DNA of 38,479 nucleotides from CAYJAQ01 sp964368275 (GCA_964368275.1 CAYJAQ010000007.1:1-38479); one strand, 5' to 3'. Positions 1-7,903 are shown, counted from the stretch's first letter. Numbers and translations: made by a program. The notes: generated by a model not told the origin, from the letters alone.

Positions 1-99
1 ATTATAAACGGCAAAAAAAATAGCCACCTTTTTAGGGGATATTTAGATAATAATAACCAATTTAATTAACGGTAATATTAATAATTATATTAATATTCC

Positions 100-128
100 T
101 TGCATTTATCACAATTTTATGGTATAAT
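100..128 (+). promoter_or_regulatory. sigma-A promoter of rpmB
   Basis: TTGCAT at 100-105 and TATAAT at 123-128, separated by 17 bp. Transcription would start near 135, about 33 nt before the rpmB ATG. The AAGGAGG ribosome site is at 151-157. Nothing else recognisable was seen in 1-99. Confidence 0.8.
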
Positions 129-167
129 AATGAAGATTTAAAGTATCATGAAGGAGGAATCAAGATT

Positions 168-359
168 ATGGCTCGTAAATGTTATGTAACTGGTTTAGGA
201 ACAGTAGCTGGAAATAATCGTTCTCACTCATTACAAGCAACTCGTCGCTGTTGGAAAGCTAATTTGCAAAAAGTAAAAATTGTTGACGAAAAAGGGCGCG
301 TAGTGAGAGTATATGTTTCAACACGCGCAATGCGTTCAGGTTTAGTTACCCGCGCATAA
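168..359 (+). CDS. rpmB: 50S ribosomal protein L28
   Basis: This is a structural protein of the large ribosomal subunit. The 63-residue product has the L28 layout: MARKCYVTG at the start, then AGNNRSHS, then ANLQKVKI, and a basic C-terminus with VYVSTRAMRSG. The length equals that of Bacillus L28. The usual zinc-binding cysteine pairs are not complete (only Cys5 and Cys28), so it looks like a zinc-independent form; that point is inference. The ATG has an ideal AAGGAGG site 10 nt upstream. It is one of only two intact plus-strand genes and stands alone between its own promoter and a strong terminator. Its position next to spoVM and thiN is the same as in Bacillus subtilis. Confidence 0.97.
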   Translation: MARKCYVTGLGTVAGNNRSHSLQATRRCWKANLQKVKIVDEKGRVVRVYVSTRAMRSGLVTRA

Positions 360-370
360 TACCTAAGCAA

Positions 371-392
371 AAAAAGACCGCGAGGTCTTTTT
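371..392. terminator. bidirectional terminator between rpmB and spoVM
   Basis: Nine-base-pair stem, 371-379 with 384-392, closed by a GCGA loop. T-rich sequence follows on both sides, so it can end rpmB on plus and spoVM on minus. The spoVM stop codon (393-391) lies in the stem. Confidence 0.85.
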
Positions 393-483
393 ATTCTTTT
401 TTGGCAAGCTTTCTAAATATATTGGCAAAAAAAGATATGATTGCTGATATAAACTTAGGCAACTTAATTGTATAAAAACGCAT
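391..483 (-). CDS. spoVM: stage V sporulation protein M, amphipathic peptide that marks the forespore surface
   Basis: A 30-codon gene. Reading minus from the ATG at 483-481 gives MRFYTIKLPKF, then a hydrophobic amphipathic stretch (ISAIISFFANIF), then a basic tail RKLAKKE. Bacillus subtilis SpoVM is 26 residues and starts MKFYTIKLPKF, so the first eleven residues match apart from one K/R swap. In Bacillus the peptide binds the convex outer forespore membrane, anchors the coat ATPase SpoIVA and inhibits FtsH; that role is transferred by homology. A GGAGG site (495-491) lies 7 nt before the ATG. Its place between thiN and rpmB is the Bacillus position, which supports the call independently. 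The start codon sits in a hairpin (475-516). The peptide is slightly longer than usual because of the basic tail. Confidence 0.93.
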   Translation of the reverse strand: MRFYTIKLPKFISAIISFFANIFRKLAKKE

Positions 484-516
484 ATGCAGACCTCCACGGT
501 AAATCATATGCGTTTT
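475..516 (-). promoter_or_regulatory. hairpin enclosing the spoVM ribosome site; possible thiN terminator
   Basis: Perfect 12-bp inverted repeat (475-486 with 505-516) with an 18-nt loop. On the minus strand the loop holds GTGGAGG and the 3' arm holds the ATG and first codons of spoVM, followed by TTTTTATA. It may attenuate read-through from thiN, sequester the spoVM start, or both. The upstream arm also carries CATATGAT, which resembles a sigma-E -10 (CATANNNT), but no convincing -35 was found. Confidence 0.6.
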
Positions 517-521
517 ATTTA

Positions 522-1115
522 TTATTTAGACCAAATAACATAAACTCCTTGATCATGAACAATTAATTCAGCTTGTTCTGCAATAATTTCATTGCTAGTA
601 GTATATGTATCAGTTTGGGAAATTGTCACTTTAGTTAGTTCATATTTAACCCCTTTTAAAGTAACTGTAGTTTCTTTATAGGCAACTAATGAAAGGTATT
701 GATAACATTCTTTAGCAAGTAAATACTCACCTTGATTGTAATAACGCACTTGATTATAGTCATCAATTACGCTGATATCAAGCCAACAATATTTGGCAAT
801 TAGCTTTACGGTAATCAACGTATGATCAAGTCGACCACCTAAGGCATCATAAATTAAAACTTCTTTAACATTACTTGGTAGGTTCTTGAGGGCAAGTTCT
901 AAATCTATTTCATTTTTTTCAGGGGGATACTGTAAAACCTTTTTAGCCTGGGGGATAGTTTTACAACCATCAAAATCGCCAATAGCAAGGTCTATTTCAT
1001 ATTCACTTAATGCATCACTACCAAAATCAACCGCTACAAGATAATCATCCGGGAGTGGTTTGTATAGTTTTTTAAAACTTTTTAGTGGTGAGGCTGCAAC
1101 AATAATTGCTCTCAT
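522..1115 (-). CDS. thiN: thiamine pyrophosphokinase
   Basis: It transfers pyrophosphate from ATP to thiamine to make thiamine diphosphate in the cytoplasm. The 197-residue product carries the family signatures: GDFDG at 46-50 (usually GDFDS), PPEKNEIDLELAL at 64-76, GGRLDH at 93-98, and a TSNE motif near the C-terminal substrate site. The length is close to the roughly 210-residue Bacillus enzyme. It is the last full-size gene of the minus operon, and its ATG overlaps the rpe stop as ATGA (1112-1115), so translation is probably coupled. No TPP riboswitch would be expected here because the gene is read from the shared upstream promoter. Confidence 0.93.
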   Translation of the reverse strand: MRAIIVAASPLKSFKKLYKPLPDDYLVAVDFGSDALSEYEIDLAIGDFDGCKTIPQAKKVLQYPPEKNEIDLELALKNLPSNVKEVLIYDALGGRLDHTLITVKLIAKYCWLDISVIDDYNQVRYYNQGEYLLAKECYQYLSLVAYKETTVTLKGVKYELTKVTISQTDTYTTSNEIIAEQAELIVHDQGVYVIWSK

Positions 1116-1753
1116 ATACTTTGTAACTCCTTTACCGCTTTTTTCATGTCATCGCTATTAAACAAGTAAGTTCCAGCAACAACTGCGTCAGCACCCGATG
1201 CTTTAACAAGTTTACTAGTTTCATGATTAATGCCACCATCTACTTCAATTAAGTAGTGATACCCATGTGTCATTTTTTCTTTTGCTAAATAAGCTATTTT
1301 AGTAAGGGATGATGGCATAAATGATTGGCCACCTTTACCGGGCTCAACACTCATTACTAAAACTAAATCAAGGTATGGCAAATATTCGGCTAGTACCGAA
1401 ACATCCGTGCCAGGTTTAATTGAGATACCAACCTTTCCGTGTTGTTTCATCTTTTTTATTAATGTCATGGGATCCTGTATTGCCTCATAATGAAAGGTTA
1501 AATAATCAGCTCCTGCTTGATAATAAGTTTGATAAACATCAGCAGGATTAGTTATCATCAAATGAACATCAAATACTTTTGATGATTGAGGACGTAATTT
1601 TTCTATTAATTGATTATCAAAAGTATGACTTGGAACAAAGTTACCATCCATAACATCGAGGTGTAAAAACTCCGCGGTTGTTTCATTCACTCTTTTTATT
1701 TCGTCATCTAACTGATTAAAATTGGCTGCTAGAATTGAAGGTGCAACTATCAT
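1112..1753 (-). CDS. rpe: ribulose-phosphate 3-epimerase
   Basis: It interconverts ribulose 5-phosphate and xylulose 5-phosphate in the non-oxidative pentose phosphate pathway. The TIM-barrel sequence shows the metal ligands His31 and Asp33 in FLHLDVMDG, His64 in DVHLMI and Asp171 in EVDGGIN, and the phosphate-binding loop MSVEPGKGGQSF. I chose the ATG at 1753 (213 residues, MIVAPSILAANF) rather than an in-frame GTG at 1765. A GGTGA ribosome site formed by the last codons of rsgA lies 5 nt upstream of this ATG, and the family normally starts at this point. With that start the gap from the rsgA stop is 5 nt. Confidence 0.95.
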   Translation of the reverse strand: MIVAPSILAANFNQLDDEIKRVNETTAEFLHLDVMDGNFVPSHTFDNQLIEKLRPQSSKVFDVHLMITNPADVYQTYYQAGADYLTFHYEAIQDPMTLIKKMKQHGKVGISIKPGTDVSVLAEYLPYLDLVLVMSVEPGKGGQSFMPSSLTKIAYLAKEKMTHGYHYLIEVDGGINHETSKLVKASGADAVVAGTYLFNSDDMKKAVKELQSI

Positions 1754-1758
1754 TTTTA

Positions 1759-2640
1759 TCACCACTTTCTTAATTTACGACATTCATCCAAGAAATTTAA
1801 ATAATTCTCATAGCGGCTTCGTAAAATAGTGCCATCAAGGAGGGCTTCTTTTACCTTGCAATGAGGTTCATTTTGATGTAAGCATCCTTTATATTTACAA
1901 TTTTCACTTAGTTTGAAAAACTCGGGAAAACTTTGAGCAATATCACTTTCAGTCATACCAGTAAAATCCATTATACCAAAGCCTGGTGTGTCAGCTATCC
2001 AACCTTCTTCAATTGGAATTAACTCGACATGACGAGTTGTATGTTTACCACGGCCTAAAGCTTGTGATATTTCTTGTGTTACTAGATTTAAACTAGGACT
2101 AATAATATTTAGTAAAGTGCTTTTTCCAACACCACTTTGGCCAGCAACAACACTGACTTTATCTTTTAACATTGTTTTGATCTTAGTAATAGCTGGTTCT
2201 TCTGCGGGTTTTGATGAGGTCTTAATGACCTCATAACCCAGTTTTTCATAATAAGTGACATATTTATTAATGGTCTCGCGATCTTCAATTAAATCCCATT
2301 TACTACAAACAATAACAGTTTTAATATTACTAAAGTTAAGAATAGTTAGAAAGCGATCAAGAAGATTAGTATTAAACTCCGGTTCTTTAATGGAGAAAAC
2401 AACAAATGCCTGATCAATATTACAAATAGCAGGGCGCTCAAGGTCGTTAAACCGCGGTAAAAGTTCCGTAATGTATGCTTCTTTATCGTTCATCAGCTGA
2501 TACATTATATAGTCACCAACTTTTGGTTTTAACCCTTGATGCCGAAATAAGCCACTTGCTTGTGCTGATATTACACTTTTAGCAATTGGGTTATAAACTG
2601 TATAAGCATCTTTGCGCGTACAAATAATAATACCCTTCAT
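1759..2640 (-). CDS. rsgA: small ribosomal subunit biogenesis GTPase RsgA
   Basis: A circularly permuted GTPase that checks late maturation of the 30S subunit. In order: an N-terminal OB fold (about 1-65), G4 SKWD at 113-116, G1 GQSGVGKS at 167-174, switch TT at 201-202, G3 DTPG at 217-220, and a C-terminal zinc knuckle with Cys248, Cys253, His255 and Cys261. The 293 residues match the family length. It ends in TGA. Its ATG overlaps the rlmN stop by one base (TAATG). In Bacillus the kinase/phosphatase pair prkC-prpC lies between rlmN and rsgA; here the two genes touch directly. Confidence 0.96.
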   Translation of the reverse strand: MKGIIICTRKDAYTVYNPIAKSVISAQASGLFRHQGLKPKVGDYIMYQLMNDKEAYITELLPRFNDLERPAICNIDQAFVVFSIKEPEFNTNLLDRFLTILNFSNIKTVIVCSKWDLIEDRETINKYVTYYEKLGYEVIKTSSKPAEEPAITKIKTMLKDKVSVVAGQSGVGKSTLLNIISPSLNLVTQEISQALGRGKHTTRHVELIPIEEGWIADTPGFGIMDFTGMTESDIAQSFPEFFKLSENCKYKGCLHQNEPHCKVKEALLDGTILRSRYENYLNFLDECRKLRKW

Positions 2641-3695
2641 TATTTTTCAACTGTCCCTTTCATTGTTTGAGCACGTAGTTGACCACACGCTGCGGAAATA
2701 TCATTACCATGCTCCATCCGATATGTTACATTAATACCATTTTGGTGAAGTATTGCGAAAAAGCTCTCTGCTTCATTTCGTAATGTTTGGCGATAGCTTT
2801 TAGTAACAACTTCATTATAGGGAATAAGGTTTACATATGCATTCATTCCTCTAATTAGATTAATTAATTGGTATGCACATTCCTTAGTATCATTAATACC
2901 TTTTAATAATATATATTCAAAAGTAATTCGTCGATTCGTAATTTCAACATAATCATTAACAGCACTCATTACTTCTTCAATTGGATAGACATCATTAATC
3001 TTCATTATTTTACTACGCAATTCATTATTAGGGGCATGAAGACTAATCGCCAAATTAACTTGAAGCGGAAACTGAGCAAATTCACGAATCTTAGGAACAA
3101 TTCCACAAGTTGACACAGTTATGTGACGAGCGCCAATTTCTAGGCCTTTAGCATAGTTCAATGTTTCTAAGAATTTTAGAACTGTTTCATAATTATCAAA
3201 TGGTTCTCCAATTCCCATTACTACAACATTAGTAACCCGTTCATCTTTTTTATCGAGTTCATTTTGAACATATAAAACCTGTAGCATCATTTCAGATAAT
3301 TCAAGATTGCGGACTTTGCCGAGTTCGCCACTGGCACAAAATGAACAACCCATTGCACAACCAACTTGACTAGTTACACACACGCTATTGCCATAATTAT
3401 GGCGCATTAGTACGGTTTCAATCAGTTTACCATCAGAAAGTTCAAAGAGGTATTTAATTGTACCATCACTTGCTACAAGTTGTTTTGCGAGTTTTAAGGG
3501 TTCAATCGAAAAATTATCTTTTAAGACTTGCAAACCATTTACTGAAAGATTAGTCATTTCATCAAAAGAAGTAACACGATGACGATATAACCATTCTAAT
3601 ATCTGAACAGCTCGATACTTCTTATCACCAACTGATAAAAAATATTCTTCTAATTCTTTTTGGGAATAATTGTATATACTTGGTAAACTACTCAT
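2640..3695 (-). CDS. rlmN: dual-specificity 23S rRNA/tRNA adenine-C2 methyltransferase (radical SAM)
   Basis: It methylates C2 of A2503 in 23S rRNA and A37 in a subset of tRNAs by a radical SAM mechanism. The Fe-S cluster motif CxxxCxxC is Cys113, Cys117 and Cys120 within GCAMGCSFCASG. The second catalytic cysteine is in ISAACGQL near the C-terminus, and GIGEP marks the SAM site. The length of 351 residues is typical. The ATG overlaps the rsmB stop by 4 nt, continuing the translationally coupled chain. Confidence 0.96.
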   Translation of the reverse strand: MSSLPSIYNYSQKELEEYFLSVGDKKYRAVQILEWLYRHRVTSFDEMTNLSVNGLQVLKDNFSIEPLKLAKQLVASDGTIKYLFELSDGKLIETVLMRHNYGNSVCVTSQVGCAMGCSFCASGELGKVRNLELSEMMLQVLYVQNELDKKDERVTNVVVMGIGEPFDNYETVLKFLETLNYAKGLEIGARHITVSTCGIVPKIREFAQFPLQVNLAISLHAPNNELRSKIMKINDVYPIEEVMSAVNDYVEITNRRITFEYILLKGINDTKECAYQLINLIRGMNAYVNLIPYNEVVTKSYRQTLRNEAESFFAILHQNGINVTYRMEHGNDISAACGQLRAQTMKGTVEK

Positions 3696-4945
3696 ACTAA
3701 CCCTTTAGCTTTTGCTTTTTGCAGCTTGCAAATGTAGAAGCCATCACTTTCTGCAACCGGTAATAGTTGCTTTTCATATATTTTAGTAAATTCTGGATGA
3801 TTTATAATAAATTCCATTATTTGTTTTTCGTTTTCGTTTTTATTAATCGTACAAGTACTATAAGTTAAATAGCCACCCGGCTTCACAAAACGATACAAAT
3901 TATCCAACATTGCTTTTTGAATATTAACTAAATTAGGCAACTCATTAATATCAATATTGTACTTTAAATCGACTTTGTGTTTCATTACTCCTAAACCTGA
4001 ACACGGTGCATCAATCAAGATATGATCAAAAAGATTAGTCGATTGAAAATTACGAGCATCGCTTAACTGGGCTTTAACAATCAAAACTCCGGTTCTTTTA
4101 ATAGTATCATTAATTAAAGCAATTTTATGCTCATGAATATCAATTGCTAAAATAGTACCTTGGTTATTCATAATAGCTGCCATTTGGCTACTTTTTCCCC
4201 CAGGTGCACTACAAGCATCTAGAATAACATCGCCAGGCCTTGGATCAACAATTAATGCTACTTGTTGACTAGCTTCATCTTGAAAGACAACTTTACCTTC
4301 TTTAAATAGATTAGTTTCTAGTAAATTGGCGCTTGTCTTTAGTACTAGATTGTGGCATTCATAATTAATATCTTGACTATCTAAATAGTTTCTAATCGCA
4401 TCAGGACTAGTTTTTAGCGTATTTATGCGATACGTGTTCATAGCATATTCTTGTGAAGGGGATAATATATCTTCTAGTTCATCTCTATATTGGCTTTGTA
4501 AATATTTTACTACAGCAAGGGGATAACTATACTTAATGCTAAGGTATTCTTCTCGTGTTTGATTAGTGATATTAAGTCGCTCATCTTTTGCATACTTACG
4601 TAAAACACCATTGATTAGCATAGCCCCTTTATAATCTTTCTTTTTAACCATTTCTACTAAAGTATTACAAACAAAGTGATTAGCAATGTTCATAAAAGTA
4701 ATCATGTATGCACCCATTCTTAGGGTATTTTTCATGTATGGTTTTAAACGTTTACCAACTACATATGGTTGTAAATAATAATCTAATAATATTTTATTTT
4801 CAACTACCCCATAAACAATCTTAGTAAATAATCGTTTTTCATGATCAACTAGATTGTTATTTTCAATCGTTTGGGATACGATAATATTAGTATAAGCATG
4901 TTCATTAATAATTTTGATAATAACATCTAGTGCTAATTTGTACAT
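3692..4945 (-). CDS. rsmB: 16S rRNA cytosine-C5 methyltransferase (m5C967)
   Basis: It methylates one cytosine in 16S rRNA. The 417-residue product has an N-terminal NusB-like helical domain (about 1-130) and a C-terminal Rossmann methyltransferase domain. Visible motifs are the SAM loop DACSAPGGKSSQMA, the PC motif DAPCSGLGVMKH, and the catalytic-cysteine motif YSTCTINKNENE. The ribosome site GAGGAGA is shared with the TGA stop of the 229-residue gene 10 nt upstream, so the two are co-transcribed. fmt, common upstream of rsmB in other Bacillota, is not here. Confidence 0.95.
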   Translation of the reverse strand: MYKLALDVIIKIINEHAYTNIIVSQTIENNNLVDHEKRLFTKIVYGVVENKILLDYYLQPYVVGKRLKPYMKNTLRMGAYMITFMNIANHFVCNTLVEMVKKKDYKGAMLINGVLRKYAKDERLNITNQTREEYLSIKYSYPLAVVKYLQSQYRDELEDILSPSQEYAMNTYRINTLKTSPDAIRNYLDSQDINYECHNLVLKTSANLLETNLFKEGKVVFQDEASQQVALIVDPRPGDVILDACSAPGGKSSQMAAIMNNQGTILAIDIHEHKIALINDTIKRTGVLIVKAQLSDARNFQSTNLFDHILIDAPCSGLGVMKHKVDLKYNIDINELPNLVNIQKAMLDNLYRFVKPGGYLTYSTCTINKNENEKQIMEFIINHPEFTKIYEKQLLPVAESDGFYICKLQKAKAKGLV

Positions 4946-4955
4946 TGTTATCTCC

Positions 4956-5645
4956 TCAATTGATAGTTATTACGATGAAGTAATATAATTCAATTTGATC
5001 AAAGCGTTCTTTTATTTCTAAGTATTCTTTAGGATTGGGCCAAGCTAAATACTTAATGGTGAACTTAAGATTGTTATAAATTTCTACCCAATCCTTAAAT
5101 GTAAAAGCCTTTAAACTTAATATTTTTTGTAAATATGCTAGAGGAATAATTCGTTTTTCCCGCATAGTAGCATTATCATTAATATATTGTAGGAGGTCTT
5201 TAGTGAAACAAACTACTTCAGTCACTGTATCTTCATAGATATGTTCTGATAATTCTTGCCAATTAGTAAATGACTGTAAGCGCAAATTAAGATTTTCTTC
5301 AAAAACCACTAAATTCTCATTACTCATATTATCAAGCATTAATAAACTAGCAGCTTTAAACTTAGAAAACATTTCTGCTTTTGCATCATCAATAATATTA
5401 AGAATAGTATCGCAGTCATTGACAATTTGATTATATAAACTTCTCATAGTGGGACTACTCTCACCAGCAGCAAGTTTTTGGAGATAATCCTGAATTTCTT
5501 GTTGCATCTCATTATTCTTATTTATTACATACTGCATTTCTTTTGAAAGTTCTTCATCTTTTTTACAGGCAAGTAAAATATTTAGTAAGACAATGTTGTG
5601 TTCTATCTGTTTTTCAGACTTCAAAATCTTGTTAATGACTTCCAT
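4956..5645 (-). CDS. uncharacterised helical protein heading the rsmB operon
   Basis: I do not recognise this 229-residue protein. It is acidic, rich in Leu, Ile, Asn and Glu, has no signal peptide or membrane segment, and reads as almost all alpha helix with coiled-coil-like stretches in about residues 1-60 and 80-125. It has single cysteines only (for example LLACKK, NDCDT, VVCFT) and no nucleotide-binding or metal motif. The start is clear: GAGGTGA lies 6 nt before the ATG, and a sigma-A promoter lies upstream. As first gene of a transcript for rRNA modification, 30S maturation and thiamine activation it is probably made constitutively. A structural or ribosome-related role would be a guess. 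Confidence 0.75.
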   Translation of the reverse strand: MEVINKILKSEKQIEHNIVLLNILLACKKDEELSKEMQYVINKNNEMQQEIQDYLQKLAAGESSPTMRSLYNQIVNDCDTILNIIDDAKAEMFSKFKAASLLMLDNMSNENLVVFEENLNLRLQSFTNWQELSEHIYEDTVTEVVCFTKDLLQYINDNATMREKRIIPLAYLQKILSLKAFTFKDWVEIYNNLKFTIKYLAWPNPKEYLEIKERFDQIELYYFIVITIN

Positions 5646-5669
5646 GTTTTCACCTCGCTAATATGTTTA

Positions 5670-5698
5670 ATTATACTACATAATCAACCTTTAAGCAA
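5670..5698 (-). promoter_or_regulatory. sigma-A promoter of the rsmB-thiN operon
   Basis: On minus, TTGCTT (5698-5693), 17 bp, TATAAT (5675-5670). It lies 25 bp upstream of the 229-residue gene and back to back with the Lgt-like promoter. Confidence 0.78.
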
Positions 5699-5738
5699 GT
5701 AAAGCAAGAAGAGACAAAATGATAATGATGTTACTCAT

Positions 5739-5767
5739 TTGATAATTTTAATAATTAATGATATAAT
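5739..5767 (+). promoter_or_regulatory. sigma-A promoter of the Lgt-like gene
   Basis: TTGATA (5739-5744), 17 bp, TATAAT (5762-5767). The ribosome site AAAGGCGGG is at 5781-5789 and the ATG at 5795. Confidence 0.8.
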
Positions 5768-5794
5768 AATAGTAATCTAGAAAGGCGGGATATA

Positions 5795-6580
5795 ATGCTT
5801 TTTGAATATGAATTTCTTTTTAATTTGATGATGATAATTGGAATTATTGCTTGTCTTGCATATATCTATTTAAAAATTCGCAAATTTGATATTAATGATA
5901 GGGAATGGAATACCTTGATTATTATTTCAGCTATCAGTGGTATGGTTTTTTATCTATCAGCATCATTCTTTGACGACCTATTCCACTATTTAAATGGTGA
6001 AGCCTGGGGGGAAGGCGGAATAACTTTTCTTGGTGGTGCTTTTGGCGGCATTATTACATTTACTATCTTATTTATGATTTTTATGAAGCGACTTCGTCCT
6101 GATTTAATGAAGTACTTAAATATCATTATTACCGGTGTAGTGCTTGCCCATGGTTTTGGCCGAATTGGCTGTTTCTTCGCGGGGTGCTGTTTTGGTCAAA
6201 TTACTACTTCTTTTTTAGGCGTAGTATTCCCAGTTGGTTCTGATGCCTATCATTATCTAGTGGAGTATTACCAAGCTGAAGGCATAGCGAATGCTGAAGC
6301 CCTAGCAGCAGTTACTAAGGTGCTACCTACACAATTAATTGAAGCTACTTTTCTATTTATTCTCTTTGGTGCCCTTGCATCAATAAAGCGTAATCAATTG
6401 AAGGTTTATCTTTTTGCCTATGGTATCTTCCGTTTTATTATTGAGTTCTTCCGCGCCGATAATCGTGGCTCATTGAATATCACCCTTAGCCCATCGCAAG
6501 TATTATCCCTTGTTTGTATTGCCCTTGGCATCTTTCTAATTATTTATGATATTGGCCGAGCAAACAAACAAAAAGTCTAA
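5795..6580 (+). CDS. Lgt-family prolipoprotein diacylglyceryl transferase-like membrane protein
   Basis: A 261-residue polytopic membrane protein with about seven hydrophobic segments and the fold signatures of Lgt: GGITFLGGAFGG (74-85), HGFGRIG (119-125), LPTQLIEA and YGIFRFIIEFFR. True Lgt moves diacylglycerol from phosphatidylglycerol to the lipobox cysteine of secreted preproteins. Here the conserved GRxGNFxNxE signature reads GRIGCFFAGCCFG (122-134), so the position of the asparagine important in E. coli Lgt (Asn146) is Cys126, and two further cysteines follow. His119 and Arg123 are kept. It is therefore either a divergent Lgt or a paralogue with another substrate. The window does encode at least one lipoprotein (20838-21689). 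The gene is monocistronic, divergent from the rsmB operon, and converges on eno. Confidence 0.75.
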   Translation: MLFEYEFLFNLMMIIGIIACLAYIYLKIRKFDINDREWNTLIIISAISGMVFYLSASFFDDLFHYLNGEAWGEGGITFLGGAFGGIITFTILFMIFMKRLRPDLMKYLNIIITGVVLAHGFGRIGCFFAGCCFGQITTSFLGVVFPVGSDAYHYLVEYYQAEGIANAEALAAVTKVLPTQLIEATFLFILFGALASIKRNQLKVYLFAYGIFRFIIEFFRADNRGSLNITLSPSQVLSLVCIALGIFLIIYDIGRANKQKV

Positions 6581-6590
6581 CAACAAAGTA

Positions 6591-6612
6591 AAAGTCCACA
6601 AGTGTGGACTTT
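6591..6612. terminator. bidirectional terminator between the Lgt-like gene and eno
   Basis: Nine-base-pair stem 6591-6599 with 6604-6612 around a 4-nt loop. A T-rich tract follows on plus, and the eno stop codon (6613-6611) overlaps the right arm. Confidence 0.85.
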
Positions 6613-7903
6613 ATTTTTTCAAAGAGTAAAGAGCAGTTAAACCACCATAATAACTAGTAGTTCCTAATTCATCTTCAATTCTTAATAATTGATTATATTT
6701 GGCGATACGATCGGTTCTTGAAAGGGAACCTGTTTTTATTTGGCCAACATTTAAGCCAACCGCAATATCAGCAATTGTGGTATCTTCAGTTTCACCACTA
6801 CGATGAGAAATAATAGCTGTATATCCAGCCCGTTTGGCCATTTCGATTGCTGCGAAAGTCTCCGTCAAAGTGCCAATTTGATTGACTTTAACTAAGATTG
6901 CATTACCCATATGTTCCTGGATACCTTTGGCAAGTCTTTCCGTATTTGTAACAAATAGGTCATCACCAACTAATTGAACTTTATCACCAAGTCTGGTAGT
7001 CAAGTATTTCCAACCATCAAAATCATCTTGATCAAGACCATCTTCAATAGAAATAATTGGGTATTTCTTACAAAGGTCTTCATAATAAGCTACTAATTCT
7101 TTGGCACTTAAACTGCGTTTTTCACTTTTTAAATTATATTTCTTGTTAGCTTTTTGATACAATTCACTAGCAGCAACATCCATTGCTAACATAACATCAG
7201 TACCAGCTTTATAACCAGCTTTAGTAATTGCTTGAATTACTACCTTAAATGCTTCTTCATTGGAATTAAGTTTAGGAGCATATCCTCCTTCATCCCCAAC
7301 TGAAGTATTTAAGCCTTTGGCCTTTAAGACTTCTTTTAAAGCATGGAATATTTCTGAGCCCATTCTAATTGCTTCTTTAAATGAAGTTGCCCCAACTGGC
7401 ATAATCATAATCTCTTGAATGTCAATACACCAATCAGCATGAGCACCACCATTTAAGATATTCATCATTGGGGTTGGTAATTGATGAGCTGAAAATCCCC
7501 CAAAATATTGATATAAAGGGATATTGTAATAATCCGCTGCAGCACGAGCTACAGCCATGGAAACGCCAAGAATTGCATTAGCTCCTAGTTTACTTTTATT
7601 AGGAGTTCCATCCAAGCTGATAAGTAGTTTGTCAATCTCCATTTGTGAAGTAACATCATACCCAAGAATTTCTGCTGAAATGATGTCATTTACATTATCA
7701 ACTGCTTTTGTAACGCCTTTGCCTAGATAACGACTATTATCATTATCTCGAAGTTCAACAGCTTCATAATCACCTGTAGATGCTCCTGATGGTGCGATTG
7801 CTCGACCGAAAGCCCCACTTTCCGTCTCAACTTCTACTTCAATTGTTGGATTACCTCGTGAATCAAGAACTTCCTTAGCATAAACATCTGTAATATACGG
7901 CAT
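6611..7903 (-). CDS. eno: enolase (phosphopyruvate hydratase)
   Basis: It converts 2-phosphoglycerate to phosphoenolpyruvate in lower glycolysis. The 430-residue length is standard. Signatures seen include SGASTGDYEAVELRD near the N-terminus, the Mg ligands in AMDVAASE, SIEDGLDQDD and GDDLFVTN, the catalytic lysine in LVKVNQIGTLTET, and the family stretch SHRSGETEDTTIAD. A ribosome site AAAAGGAG precedes the ATG. It is a single-gene unit with its own promoter. Unlike Bacillus it is not next to gapA, pgk and tpiA. The downstream partner step, gpmI, is encoded 2 kb away in a separate unit. Confidence 0.98.
   Translation of the reverse strand: MPYITDVYAKEVLDSRGNPTIEVEVETESGAFGRAIAPSGASTGDYEAVELRDNDNSRYLGKGVTKAVDNVNDIISAEILGYDVTSQMEIDKLLISLDGTPNKSKLGANAILGVSMAVARAAADYYNIPLYQYFGGFSAHQLPTPMMNILNGGAHADWCIDIQEIMIMPVGATSFKEAIRMGSEIFHALKEVLKAKGLNTSVGDEGGYAPKLNSNEEAFKVVIQAITKAGYKAGTDVMLAMDVAASELYQKANKKYNLKSEKRSLSAKELVAYYEDLCKKYPIISIEDGLDQDDFDGWKYLTTRLGDKVQLVGDDLFVTNTERLAKGIQEHMGNAILVKVNQIGTLTETFAAIEMAKRAGYTAIISHRSGETEDTTIADIAVGLNVGQIKTGSLSRTDRIAKYNQLLRIEDELGTTSYYGGLTALYSLKK

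Noticed and set aside
1..99. A gene or RNA before rpmB
   Set aside because: AT-rich sequence without ribosome site, convincing hairpin or open frame.
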